Assembly: GCF_004349265.1 (NCBI RefSeq)
Contig: NZ_SMFL01000004.1
Location: 95,150-159,149, forward strand
Reading direction: 5' to 3'
Length of the DNA: 64,000 bases
Source: Dyadobacter psychrotolerans
GTDB lineage: Bacteria > Bacteroidota > Bacteroidia > Cytophagales > Spirosomataceae
The position numbers and the translations under genes were made by a program. The notes beneath the pieces are model-generated. The model worked only from the letters and a program-made list of their open reading frames with translations, had not been told where the DNA came from and searched no databases. Positions 45,213 to 52,500 of the stretch are shown piece by piece (within the stretch, counting starts at the first letter, position 1; each line of letters begins with the position of its first letter).

Positions 45213-45525
45213 AGACAGACAGACATAAATACATATAGGGGAAAAAAGTGTCTGTCTATTGGGAGATAGACAAAAAGACAAATAGTATTGTCCTAAGAAC
45301 AAGCATAAAACAGTCCGATTTGATATGTCAAACAGAATAAAATCGCTGTATTTTCGGTGCAGCACCCTGCCAATTCAGTATAATATTTTGGACAGACAGA
45401 CAACTTTGCCTATATATAAATATGTCCTGTCCATTGTCCGTCTGACTTTTGACAGAATATTATAAATTTTATATCAATTCGAATCAAATTTCGAAATCGC
45501 TATCAATATCGCTACCATTATCGCT
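45213..45525. repeat. Repeat-rich non-coding hub, candidate origin or control region
   Basis: AGACAGACAGACA at 45213-45225 faces TGTCTGTCT at 45250-45258; GGACAGACAGACA at 45390-45402 faces TGTCCGTCTGAC at 45436-45447. Then ATCGCT recurs at 45496, 45508 and 45520 with exact 12-bp spacing. The 486-bp gap 45085-45570 is AT-rich and lies between early and late modules. The element encodes a RepA-like ATPase, so iteron-type origin function is plausible. Confidence 0.45.
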
Positions 45526-45570
45526 CTGAAATCACTTTTTTATCGGTAGAAAAAAGTGTAAAAATCGCCG

Positions 45571-45792
45571 TCAAACCTTCAAAATTACCGTTTTTGACGG
45601 TATTCCAAGTTCTTCGTAGACAGTTGCAACCTCTTTTGAGGTCAGAATCTTAATTCCCTTCCTGATTTTTCCATCATCGGATAATTCTTTTAGCCATTTC
45701 CTGAATGTGCAAATGGAAATTGTGTCTTCGTATTCCAGAAACAGTTCACTTTTTGATTTTGGGAAAATTTGCGCTCTATAATCCTGATTCAT
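45571..45792 (-). CDS. Small DUF4248-like / HTH regulator-like protein (73 aa)
   Basis: Starts at the ATG at 45792 (MNQDYRAQIFPKSKSELFLE); longer starts to 45864 run through promoter-like sequence. The layout 'KSELFLEY...CTFRKWLKEL...ILTSKEVATVYEELGIP' is similar to what I recall of DUF4248 phage-associated proteins and could be a MerR/HTH_17-like fold. Divergent from the late module, so it may control it. Confidence 0.6.
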   Translation of the reverse strand: MNQDYRAQIFPKSKSELFLEYEDTISICTFRKWLKELSDDGKIRKGIKILTSKEVATVYEELGIPSKTVILKV

Positions 45793-45894
45793 GCTAATAA
45801 TTTGTGATGGATTGCTATACAAGATACGAATTTCTATAATCCTATAAAACAGGATATTACACATTTGTAACAGAAAAAATGCACAAAAAATCCT

Positions 45895-46386
45895 ATGTCC
45901 TATGTAACCGTCAAAACTACTCCGACACTCAATGCTGAGTATTTCAGAAAGGCGGCTTTGGCTTACAATGCGAACACAATGGATCGCAAGGCGTGGCTAA
46001 ATGTGCAAATAATCAATCTGGAATCGGCACTGAACAGATATGCAGCGCAAATGCAGGGAATGATTGAGCAGGGCGCGAAACTGGATGGTAAAAGCACGGC
46101 GGCAAGTTGGTTATCAGGAATCGGAAGTGTGGCAACGGCAATACCGACACCATACACACAGATAGGCGGTGCGGTTTTACAGATTGCGGGATTTATAGTT
46201 AGTGCAGCAGAAAAGAAAAAAGACAGCAAAGCACTGGTTGCACTGGTTGGAGAAGCAAGGGAAGTTCAGGCGGAAATAATCCAGATCAAGACCTATTACG
46301 ACAACTACACAGCGGAAGTTCAAAAATTAAATTTATTGCCACTTGCCTTATTTGGGATTGCGGCTTTTATCATTTATAAACAATGA
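45895..46386 (+). CDS. Late-module membrane protein with Gly-rich core (163 aa)
   Basis: Helical N-terminal region (KAWLNVQIINLESALNRYAAQMQGMIEQGAK), a Gly/Ala-rich hydrophobic hairpin (SWLSGIGSVATAIPTPYTQIGGAVLQIAGFIVSAAEKKK), and a C-terminal membrane segment LPLALFGIAAFIIYKQ. First gene of the late operon. No family recognised; the amphipathic hairpin could insert in or remodel a membrane. Confidence 0.65.
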   Translation: MSYVTVKTTPTLNAEYFRKAALAYNANTMDRKAWLNVQIINLESALNRYAAQMQGMIEQGAKLDGKSTAASWLSGIGSVATAIPTPYTQIGGAVLQIAGFIVSAAEKKKDSKALVALVGEAREVQAEIIQIKTYYDNYTAEVQKLNLLPLALFGIAAFIIYKQ

Positions 46387-46589
46387 GTGGATACACAAGA
46401 GAGCCTTCAAGAGGCGACAAGGGCACCACTGAGGGATATAACCCGACATACATTAATCAGGTAAGGCCGGGCACAACACCCGACACAACGGTTATTCCGC
46501 CGCCGACAACCGGCATTAGTACAACAACATTAGGAGCTGTTGCAGTGGGAGCTGCTTTGCTGCTTCGTAAAAAAAAGAAAAAGAAATGA
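46383..46589 (+). CDS. Short Pro/Thr-rich protein with C-terminal membrane anchor and poly-Lys tail (68 aa)
   Basis: Pro/Thr-rich stalk (RPGTTPDTTVIPPPTTG), hydrophobic STTTLGAVAVGAALLL, then RKKKKKK. The order PPTTG-hydrophobic-basic tail looks like a cell-wall sorting signal (LPxTG type), though no sortase is in view. Coupled by ATGA overlaps to both neighbours. Probably a membrane or virion-surface component. Confidence 0.65.
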   Translation: MSGYTREPSRGDKGTTEGYNPTYINQVRPGTTPDTTVIPPPTTGISTTTLGAVAVGAALLLRKKKKKK

Positions 46590-47242
46590 GTTACGTAGTT
46601 CTAAATAATATCACAGGATTAGGGTACGGTAGTTCATTTTACCTGACTGCCAATAATGTCAGGAGCGCATCAGATGACGGACGCGGCCCGGTTTACTCGA
46701 CCGTTGCGGTTCCAGATTCACAGCTACCCGACCCGACCCCGGTTCCGACTGAAACCAAATTAGTATTGGCAAGCGGTCAAATATTGCCGCCTGTTGGAAA
46801 GATACTGTATTCCACTACCAACCTTTTACGGTTTTGGGAAGACAAAGAACAGGCGACGCTTTTCGGTGTGGATGGTAAAACAAAAGAGCAGTGTTCAACG
46901 CCGGTTAATCAGGTAGTTGGGAGTTATACAGGAAATTATTTTGCCAAGAAATCACCGTTCGGACGTATCGATCTTTTTTCGGTTGAAGTGAAAGCAACAT
47001 TTCCTTTCAACCGCCAAGGCAAGGCCGTTCAAACAACTATTCCGCTTTGGGTGAACGTTTTCGTGCGCTACAATGAGGAAGGTATTATTGATAACCCAAC
47101 CGGCCCCGGATCAAGCGAAATACCGTATCAAATGGATGAAAACGGAAATATTGTTCAAGGAAGCACGGTTGAAAGCAATTCAAAAATAAAGTACTGGATT
47201 GGCGGAATTCTTCTATTCCTATTTATCAAATCGCGAAAATGA
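46586..47242 (+). CDS. Late-module protein with C-terminal membrane anchor (218 aa)
   Basis: A beta-rich domain (LGYGSSFYLTANNVRSAS, RIDLFSVEVKATFPFNRQGK, TTIPLWVNVFVRYNEEG) followed by a flexible linker and a terminal anchor IKYWIGGILLFLFIKSRK. No signal peptide. A jelly-roll-like structural role is a guess. Coupled both sides by 4-bp overlaps. Confidence 0.65.
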   Translation: MSYVVLNNITGLGYGSSFYLTANNVRSASDDGRGPVYSTVAVPDSQLPDPTPVPTETKLVLASGQILPPVGKILYSTTNLLRFWEDKEQATLFGVDGKTKEQCSTPVNQVVGSYTGNYFAKKSPFGRIDLFSVEVKATFPFNRQGKAVQTTIPLWVNVFVRYNEEGIIDNPTGPGSSEIPYQMDENGNIVQGSTVESNSKIKYWIGGILLFLFIKSRK

Positions 47243-47706
47243 AGAAAGAAAAAAAGATTTTAATCACTGCCTGCATAGTAGCATTGGTTTTCGTGATCCT
47301 GCAAAAAAGACGTGCATTTCAAAGTTTATCCTTAACTCCGGGATTACCAAGAAATTTCAGGATACAAGGCATTAATGAAATATTTTTCGAACTGCCAATT
47401 CGTGCATTTAATGCCAGTGACGGAACTTTGAATATTGGCTCAATTGATCTGTTAATCTGGGTTGAAAATCAAAACATTGGACAGGCTTATTTTTCTTCAA
47501 GCCAAAAGATATTACCCTACGGACCGTCGGAGCTACGGACAATCGTAAGGACATCTTTTACAAGTTTGGCGGCGGCAATACCCGGTTTTGCAAACGGCCT
47601 GAAAGATCAGGTTTTGGATATCCGCTTAAAAGGCCGTTTGAACGTCGAAGGTTTTTATGTAAACGTCGATATACCAGTGAGTTTTAACCTACCAAGACTT
47701 CGATAA
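47239..47706 (+). CDS. Late-module protein with N-terminal anchor and LEA14/WHy-like domain (155 aa)
   Basis: N-terminal KKEKK then membrane segment ILITACIVALVFVIL; the rest (IRAFNASDGTLNIGSIDLLIWVENQNIGQAYFSSSQ, ADIRLKGRLNVEG-like repeats) is a beta-sandwich reminiscent of LEA14/WHy domains. Predicted topology N-in with the domain outside the cytoplasm. Function unknown. Confidence 0.65.
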   Translation: MKKEKKILITACIVALVFVILQKRRAFQSLSLTPGLPRNFRIQGINEIFFELPIRAFNASDGTLNIGSIDLLIWVENQNIGQAYFSSSQKILPYGPSELRTIVRTSFTSLAAAIPGFANGLKDQVLDIRLKGRLNVEGFYVNVDIPVSFNLPRLR

Positions 47707-47710
47707 AAAA

Positions 47711-48004
47711 ATGGATGACATACCGATTTTACAATTTACAACGGATCCGTCTGGGAATGTGACCTACACGAATTCAACAGCACCAAAACCGGCAACGGCA
47801 ACAACAGGTACAAAATGGTGGGAACAAGTTATTGGAGTTGTGCCAGCGTTAGTTACTGCCATATTCGGCGGTAACGCGCAAGCTCAACCAACCACAGGAT
47901 ACATACCCACACCCTACGCGCAAACAAGCTCGAATAACAATAACCTGCTGGTTATCGTAGCAGTTGCAATTGTGTTGATCGTGTTTTTAATGAAGAAAAA
48001 GTAA
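47711..48004 (+). CDS. Short late-module protein with C-terminal anchor (97 aa)
   Basis: Acidic start MDDIPILQFTTDPSGNVTYT, a Gly/Thr/Pro/Gln-rich middle with one weaker hydrophobic stretch (WEQVIGVVPALVTAIFGG), and a terminal anchor LLVIVAVAIVLIVFLMKKK. Same plan as the 68-, 197- and 218-residue proteins. Function unknown. Confidence 0.65.
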   Translation: MDDIPILQFTTDPSGNVTYTNSTAPKPATATTGTKWWEQVIGVVPALVTAIFGGNAQAQPTTGYIPTPYAQTSSNNNNLLVIVAVAIVLIVFLMKKK

Positions 48005-48043
48005 CAGATAAGCAACCTTAAAACAACTTAAATACAAAAAACA

Positions 48044-48637
48044 ATGGATGTTAAATTAATAACCAACATCGGGTATTATGGCGGTGCTGCCGGACAAGGC
48101 ATTATTTATGTCGGTAAGTCTACGGACGGGCAATATGCCGCTATGATCAAAGTGCTTGAAAACAATGCAGAGCGGTTTACGTACATGCGTAGAAGCCAGA
48201 TTGAAACATTGATTGGCGCGTCAAATTTTGCAATTCAAAGTGATTTCAATTTGTCTAAATTGATTGACACGGTTGAACCAAACTTTGTAACAGCAGGATC
48301 AGGAAACAGCGCGTATTTTCCCACAATTACAAATGTTACGGGTGCTGATGGTTTGCCTCGTTTGTTCCTTGCGCAAGCTGCGTATACCTTGAAAGGTGCA
48401 GGCGTAACCCTTGCTGAAATTGACGAATTGAAGACCAAAACCGCGGTTATTTCTGGTACCGACACCGCAACAGGAACAACTCCTGCTACCAGCAGCTTCT
48501 TTCCAAGCGACTTTTCAGGCCTGAGCAACCCTTTCAAGTTCATGCAGGATTATCCATGGTTTACGCTTTTCGTTGCAATCGTACTGTATGTAACACTTAC
48601 CAAAAGTGGCAAAAAGGCACTGAAACGAATCTTCTAA
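48044..48637 (+). CDS. Late-module protein with C-terminal anchor (197 aa)
   Basis: MDVKLITNIGYYGGAAGQGI, a compact N-terminal domain (GIIYVGKSTDGQYAAMIKVLENN), a Thr/Ala-rich linker, and the terminal anchor WFTLFVAIVLYVTLTKSGKK followed by ALKRIF. No signal peptide. Position after the small anchored genes and before a hairpin suggests an abundant structural protein; speculative. Confidence 0.65.
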   Translation: MDVKLITNIGYYGGAAGQGIIYVGKSTDGQYAAMIKVLENNAERFTYMRRSQIETLIGASNFAIQSDFNLSKLIDTVEPNFVTAGSGNSAYFPTITNVTGADGLPRLFLAQAAYTLKGAGVTLAEIDELKTKTAVISGTDTATGTTPATSSFFPSDFSGLSNPFKFMQDYPWFTLFVAIVLYVTLTKSGKKALKRIF

Positions 48638-48672
48638 GAAACCGATCTCAAAAAGTATTGCTCTGCAAAAGT

Positions 48673-48695
48673 CCCGTACTACATGTGAGTACGGG
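48673..48695 (+). terminator. Hairpin after the 197-residue protein gene
   Basis: CCCGTACT-acatgtg-AGTACGGG, 8-bp stem followed by a short T-rich stretch. May be a partial terminator or RNA-processing hairpin inside the late operon. Confidence 0.55.
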
Positions 48696-48735
48696 CATTT
48701 ATTCAAATCATTCATTTTAAATACTGGTATCAGAT

Positions 48736-48888
48736 ATGGCTAAGGCAAAAAAAGTTACTGTAAAATCCCTTGAAACGAAACTGGCAGCGGCCAAAAAAGT
48801 AAACAAGGTTAAACAGGAGAAGTTAGCAGAAAAGAAAAAAATTGCTGCATTAAGAAAAGCAATTTCTGCTGAAAAGGGCAAAAAATAA
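48736..48888 (+). CDS. 50-residue highly basic Lys/Ala protein, possible DNA-condensing protein
   Basis: ATG at 48736: MAKAKKVTVKSLETKLAAAK, then KVNKVKQEKLAEKKKIAALR and KAISAEKGKK. About 40% Lys, helical, flanked by hairpins on both sides, which suggests independent high expression. Similar Lys/Ala tails condense nucleic acid. Not assigned to a family. Confidence 0.6.
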   Translation: MAKAKKVTVKSLETKLAAAKKVNKVKQEKLAEKKKIAALRKAISAEKGKK

Positions 48889-48898
48889 TTCGACTTCC

Positions 48899-48937
48899 TG
48901 TGATTGTCCAGGCTAAACAAACACCTGGACAATCACA
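48899..48937 (+). terminator. Perfect 14-bp hairpin after the basic protein gene
   Basis: TGTGATTGTCCAGG, 11-nt loop, CCTGGACAATCACA. No strong T-run follows (TGTTTATTTC), so it may attenuate rather than stop transcription. Confidence 0.6.
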
Positions 48938-48973
48938 TGTTTATTTCAAAAATCCCCGTAAAAGTAAAAGAGT

Positions 48974-49489
48974 ATGAACGGAATGGAATACGTACTGGCA
49001 TCCGCCGAAAGAAGGAATCTACCTTTCTGGAAATTGTACAGAGGTACTACCCGTCTGAGTGTTTGCGATGTGGAAGAAAATCCGGTAAAAAGTCGGGAAA
49101 AGGCTATTGAGCTTTTACAGACCGAACTTGAAAACCGACCGGGCGGTAATTACAAAATAGTTTTTTATAAAAATAGCAATGGTGAGAAAGGCGGTTTTAC
49201 TGATGAATTCACCTTGCCAGACCGACAACCCAGCATGAGTTTAACCCGAAATAATTTTAACCCGGAATCAGACTACGAAAGGATGAAGCGGGAAATAGAA
49301 ACATCTCAACGGCTTGTCAGGATCGAAGAAAAGCTTGACGCACTTGCACTGGTAATTTACACGCAAGCTGACGAAGACAAGGAAAATGATATTGATCCAC
49401 TGGAAAAGCTCGGTAAGGTTTTCAACCTGATCAAAACGGCAAAGTCATTCACAGCCGGGCCAAACGGTTTTAGTAACGTGACAATCTAA
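48974..49489 (+). CDS. Late-module soluble protein (171 aa)
   Basis: MNGMEYVLASAERRNLPFWK, an N-terminal alpha/beta region (LLQTELENRPGGNYKIVFYKN) and a C-terminal helical region (YERMKREIETSQRLVRIEEKLDAL). No membrane segment, unlike most neighbours. Possibly a scaffold or assembly protein; no family recognised. Confidence 0.62.
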   Translation: MNGMEYVLASAERRNLPFWKLYRGTTRLSVCDVEENPVKSREKAIELLQTELENRPGGNYKIVFYKNSNGEKGGFTDEFTLPDRQPSMSLTRNNFNPESDYERMKREIETSQRLVRIEEKLDALALVIYTQADEDKENDIDPLEKLGKVFNLIKTAKSFTAGPNGFSNVTI

Positions 49490-49521
49490 ATAATTATCCA
49501 TTCCCCGCAAAAGTCAACCTA

Positions 49522-49779
49522 ATGAAAACGGAACAAGAACTAAAAGAATCGTTACTCAGATTTGTACAAACATCAGCAACGGTTATCGGTACAGACGAAA
49601 CCTGCGCAATGCTTGACAGCATGACAGAGTTTATTCAAACCAACCCGGAAACGGTGGTTGAGCTTAAACAGTTCGTAGAAAGCGAACCAAAAATGATTGC
49701 TGAGCTAATGACAAAGAAAGGTATCACCGAAGCTAAAAAAGTACTTAGCATGGTCAAAAACATGAACATTTTCGCTTAA
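49522..49779 (+). CDS. Late-module small helical protein (85 aa)
   Basis: MKTEQELKESLLRFVQTSAT..., entirely helical and soluble, with repeated 'TNPETVVELKQFVESEPKMI'. No family recognised. In the same transcript, before the annexin-like genes. Confidence 0.6.
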   Translation: MKTEQELKESLLRFVQTSATVIGTDETCAMLDSMTEFIQTNPETVVELKQFVESEPKMIAELMTKKGITEAKKVLSMVKNMNIFA

Positions 49780-49791
49780 AACTTACATAGA

Positions 49792-50232
49792 ATGAACTAC
49801 GCATTAATTATCAATCTGTTATCTGTTATTCTCCCGGCCTTTGTGGCATTATCAGGATCGTTAGTGAAGGGGAAAAGAAAATACCTGATTGCGATTGCTG
49901 CGTATTTCATTCTGCGTAAGTGGGCGGAAGCAGCGGCGGAAAGCAAAGCAAATTCCGGGATTGGTGGAAACACAGGCGGTTATCTTAATGCAAATGCCCT
50001 GGCTACATCGTTCAAAAATGCAATAAATCCAAGTGGCTGGGAGTGGGCAATTGATTCGGACGGAACTAACGAAGAATTAATATTTGGGCTTGCCGCTCAA
50101 TCACGTGGACAAATGTACAAGGCTGTTTATAATCAGTATAACACGCTGTACAAACGTGATCTGACAAAAGACCTGCAGGCGGAACTTTCAGATTCCGATT
50201 ATAATAAATTTCTTCAAATCCTGAACTCATGA
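49792..50232 (+). CDS. Membrane protein with an annexin-like repeat (146 aa)
   Basis: Two N-terminal hydrophobic segments (about 3-23 and 29-45), then residues about 68-145 fit the annexin repeat: NALATSFKNAI, DSDGTNEELIFGLAAQSRGQ, MYKAVYNQYNTLYKRDLTKD, LQAELSDSDYNKFLQIL. Compare the consensus GTDE--I--I---R---Q---I---Y---Y---L--DL--ELSG-F---L--L. Annexins bind acidic membranes through calcium; the full GxGT loop is only partial here (DGT). The domain would dock on or bend a membrane. Coupled to the next gene, which has a second copy. Confidence 0.72.
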   Translation: MNYALIINLLSVILPAFVALSGSLVKGKRKYLIAIAAYFILRKWAEAAAESKANSGIGGNTGGYLNANALATSFKNAINPSGWEWAIDSDGTNEELIFGLAAQSRGQMYKAVYNQYNTLYKRDLTKDLQAELSDSDYNKFLQILNS

Positions 50233-50594
50233 CCAAAGCTCAAAATAAAAAATATTGGATCATCGGGATTATTGCAGCGGTGTTTCTATACCTGTATGTT
50301 CAAAGCAAAGGAGGGTTAAGGCGTCTAACTATGACTAATCAGCAATTAGCCGGAATGTACCGATCTCTTATTGCTGATGGTGTGCGAACATATATTACCA
50401 ATGATGAAGGTATTGAAATTCCTTGGCAAATAGATTTGGCATCTTTCACAGGTGATTATGAAGGTGTTAAAGCTGAGTATTTAAAGCAGTTTAACCGGAA
50501 TTTAACCACTGATCTGATCGACTGGTTTTCACCTGCTGAACTTTCGGAATACGTTGCAGCCCTGTACAAGAATAATCAACAACAATTATCCTGA
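50229..50594 (+). CDS. Membrane protein with a second, diverged annexin-like repeat (121 aa)
   Basis: N-terminal anchor (KKYWIIGIIAAVFLYLYV) followed by TNQQLAGMYRSLIADGVRTY and then YEGVKAEYLKQFNRNLTTDL, IDWFSPAELSEYVAAL. The latter half aligns with the preceding gene (Y--V---Y---F-R-LT-DL-----S--E---YV--L), so the two are likely paralogues with one annexin-like unit each. ATGA overlap with the preceding gene. The calcium-loop GT is lost in this copy. Confidence 0.65.
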   Translation: MTKAQNKKYWIIGIIAAVFLYLYVQSKGGLRRLTMTNQQLAGMYRSLIADGVRTYITNDEGIEIPWQIDLASFTGDYEGVKAEYLKQFNRNLTTDLIDWFSPAELSEYVAALYKNNQQQLS

Positions 50595-50598
50595 CAGT

Positions 50599-51153
50599 AT
50601 GGCCAATATGCAATTCAGTTCTTCCGGTGTTCAGGTACTCAAAAACCGCGAAAAACTAAGACTTAAAGCGTATCCTGATTCAAATGGTACTTTAACGATT
50701 GGTTGGGGTTTTACTTACTATGAAGATGGAAGCCGGGTAAAATCCGGGCAAACCATCACGCAAGACAGAGCCGTGCAGCTTCTTAATTATCACATTGGTA
50801 TCGCGGTAAATGGTGTAAACAAAAATATCACCGCTTCATTGCTGCAAGGTCAATTCGATGCCTGTGTAAGTTTTGTCTACAATGCCGGTACAACTGCTTT
50901 TGCAAATTCCGGTCTTCGCAAACTGATCAACGCCAATCCAAACAACACGGAAGCAATTTTTGCTGAGTGGCGCAAATGGAAGTACGAAACTGTGAACGGT
51001 GTAAAGAGAATTAGCGACGGGCTAATTAAACGCCGTGAGGAAGAAATACGGATGTATTCAAGTGGAGCCGTAGCAGGCAGTAGCTTTTTTTTTTGGATAG
51101 TACTGGTAGTAGCAATCGTGTTTTATCTCAGAAGAAAAAAAAATAAAAAGTGA
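50599..51153 (+). CDS. T4-type lysozyme (GH24) with C-terminal membrane anchor
   Basis: 184 residues from the ATG at 50599 (the TTG at 50554 would overlap the previous gene). Catalytic triad Glu18, Asp27, Thr33 in REKLRLKAYPDSNGTLTIGWG has exactly the T4 lysozyme spacing. The C-terminus adds a membrane segment FFFWIVLVVAIVFYL and a basic tail RRKKNKK, which is unusual: most phage lysozymes are soluble or carry an N-terminal anchor. It may be released by the holin or act as a virion-membrane enzyme during entry. Confidence 0.9.
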   Translation: MANMQFSSSGVQVLKNREKLRLKAYPDSNGTLTIGWGFTYYEDGSRVKSGQTITQDRAVQLLNYHIGIAVNGVNKNITASLLQGQFDACVSFVYNAGTTAFANSGLRKLINANPNNTEAIFAEWRKWKYETVNGVKRISDGLIKRREEEIRMYSSGAVAGSSFFFWIVLVVAIVFYLRRKKNKK

Positions 51154-51659
51154 AGTTCAAAGCAATGATTAATACCCTATACGAATACCTATCCTCAATG
51201 TTTACAAAGGGTTCAACTGTCTTTGCCGTCTGGTTTGCAATTTTCGCAGAACTGTTCTCAAAGTACATTTTTGATGATTGGAAATTTGTAGGGTTCCTGT
51301 TTGTGTTGGTAATGCTTGATACATTTTTCGGCACTTGGAAAGCAATAAAATACGGCGGTTGGCGGTCACTAAGTTTCACCCAGGCTGAACGATTCATAGT
51401 AAAAGTTTTTCTCTATTTCGGGGTTTTGGTTCTTTCCCACGTACTCACATCTTTCACCATCCACGACAAACCAAATTTTCTTTTTACATGGATTGACGTG
51501 GTTTTGTATGGCTACATGGTTGCAAAAGAATCACTGAGCGCAGCAAGGAATATTAACGCAATTGATCCGGCTTATGTACCGCCGTTCATAATAAAAAGGC
51601 TAAACAAATTTATGGGTTCGGGAAACCCTGCAGACTTAACAAAAGACGATCCAGAATGA
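51150..51659 (+). CDS. Phage holin family protein
   Basis: 169 residues with about four membrane segments (VFAVWFAIFAELFSKYIF, WKFVGFLFVLVMLDTFFGTWKAI, FIVKVFLYFGVLVLSHVL, FLFTWIDVVLYGYMVAKE). The motif 'VMLDTFFGTWKAI' is typical of the holin_4_1 class. A GTG at 51150 overlaps the lysozyme stop; ATG at 51165 is the alternative. Together with the lysozyme and the spanin-like genes it forms a lysis cassette. Confidence 0.82.
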   Translation: MKFKAMINTLYEYLSSMFTKGSTVFAVWFAIFAELFSKYIFDDWKFVGFLFVLVMLDTFFGTWKAIKYGGWRSLSFTQAERFIVKVFLYFGVLVLSHVLTSFTIHDKPNFLFTWIDVVLYGYMVAKESLSAARNINAIDPAYVPPFIIKRLNKFMGSGNPADLTKDDPE

Positions 51660-51937
51660 ACACTTTCGAAATTCTTGTTAAAGCAAAATCTATCATTGCG
51701 GCTCTACGTCCGTTTTTCTTTGCCGTTGTTGGCGGTCTGGTTGTATCCGGGATAAGCCGTTGCAGTGAGCAAAAACCCGTTAATCTTATCGTTACCAATC
51801 AGGCTTATGAAACCCAAATCAAAACTTTACAACGCCGCCAAGATAGCCTGTTTAATACTTTGCCTACTGATGAACAGGCAGACGGGTATTTGTCAAAACG
51901 TTACCCGAATTCCGACAACAAAACAACTGATCGTTAG
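51656..51937 (+). CDS. Spanin-like small membrane protein (93 aa)
   Basis: One N-terminal membrane segment (LRPFFFAVVGGLVVSGI) with SRCSEQ, then a helical, coiled-coil-like part (YETQIKTLQRRQDSLFN). Consistent with an i-spanin. Overlaps the holin stop by 4 bp and the next gene by 131 bp in another frame, the nested arrangement known from Rz/Rz1. Confidence 0.65.
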   Translation: MNTFEILVKAKSIIAALRPFFFAVVGGLVVSGISRCSEQKPVNLIVTNQAYETQIKTLQRRQDSLFNTLPTDEQADGYLSKRYPNSDNKTTDR

Positions 51938-52151
51938 AGACCTGCAAATCTGTGATCAGATCACAATTGAACGCGACATCCTGAAAGCCTACAATTCCAG
52001 TCTTTTAAAACAGGTTGAAGATCAGGCAGCAACACGAATTCAGGCAGAAAGAGACCGCGACAAATACAAAGCAAAAACCAAAAGGCGGGGCAAAACAATA
52101 GCGGTATTTATTGCCGTTGCAGTGGTTAGAACCGTCATTTTAATTTTATAG
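51807..52151 (+). CDS. Nested spanin-like protein with signal and C-terminal membrane segment (114 aa)
   Basis: ATG at 51807 gives MKPKSKLYNAAKIACLILCL with a signal-like segment, then a helical stretch (LQICDQITIERDILKAYNSSLLKQVEDQ, RIQAERDRDKYKAKTKRRGK) and a terminal hydrophobic AVFIAVAVVRTVILIL. It begins inside the upstream gene. Likely partner of that protein in disrupting the outer membrane; orientation is unusual for an o-spanin, so the name is tentative. Confidence 0.6.
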   Translation: MKPKSKLYNAAKIACLILCLLMNRQTGICQNVTRIPTTKQLIVRDLQICDQITIERDILKAYNSSLLKQVEDQAATRIQAERDRDKYKAKTKRRGKTIAVFIAVAVVRTVILIL

Positions 52152-52155
52152 GACT

Positions 52156-52497
52156 ATGAAAGCAAAGCATATTATTCTGATTATCATCATCCTGATTGTT
52201 ATTTTCAGGAGACGCGCGGTAGTTGTTTCAACCGACAATAACTATAAGCAACTGTTGATCGATCAGGATAAACGCTATACCAGTCTGGTTGCGGATTTTG
52301 AAACGAACCAAATCTTTCACACGTCCACAATTAACGAATTAACATTCCCAATGAAGCGTGCCGGTTTCATCCTTGCTTCATTGGATATAAATTTTAGTGA
52401 CACCCCAAAAAAGCAACTTTATTACAATGACGGGTCAGCATTAACCAAGGCTGATCTTTACGCAGTTCCATTCGACAAAGTATCCAACCTTATTTAA
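52156..52497 (+). CDS. Late-module protein with N-terminal anchor (113 aa)
   Basis: N-terminal anchor KAKHIILIIIILIVIFRRR then a soluble domain (QLLIDQDKRYTSLVADFETNQIF, LDINFSDTPKKQLYYNDG). No family recognised. Five bp after the spanin-like gene. Confidence 0.6.
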   Translation: MKAKHIILIIIILIVIFRRRAVVVSTDNNYKQLLIDQDKRYTSLVADFETNQIFHTSTINELTFPMKRAGFILASLDINFSDTPKKQLYYNDGSALTKADLYAVPFDKVSNLI

Positions 52498-52500
52498 AAT

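Noticed and set aside
45895..48637. Filamentous (inovirus-like) phage
   Set aside because: Small membrane proteins fit superficially, but there is no Zot/pI-type ATPase and no HUH-type replication protein, and a lysozyme-holin cassette argues for lytic release.
48904..49110. 68-residue frame overlapping the 171-residue late gene
   Set aside because: Starts within a perfect hairpin, is in a different frame, and lacks any signature; the 48974 gene is better supported.
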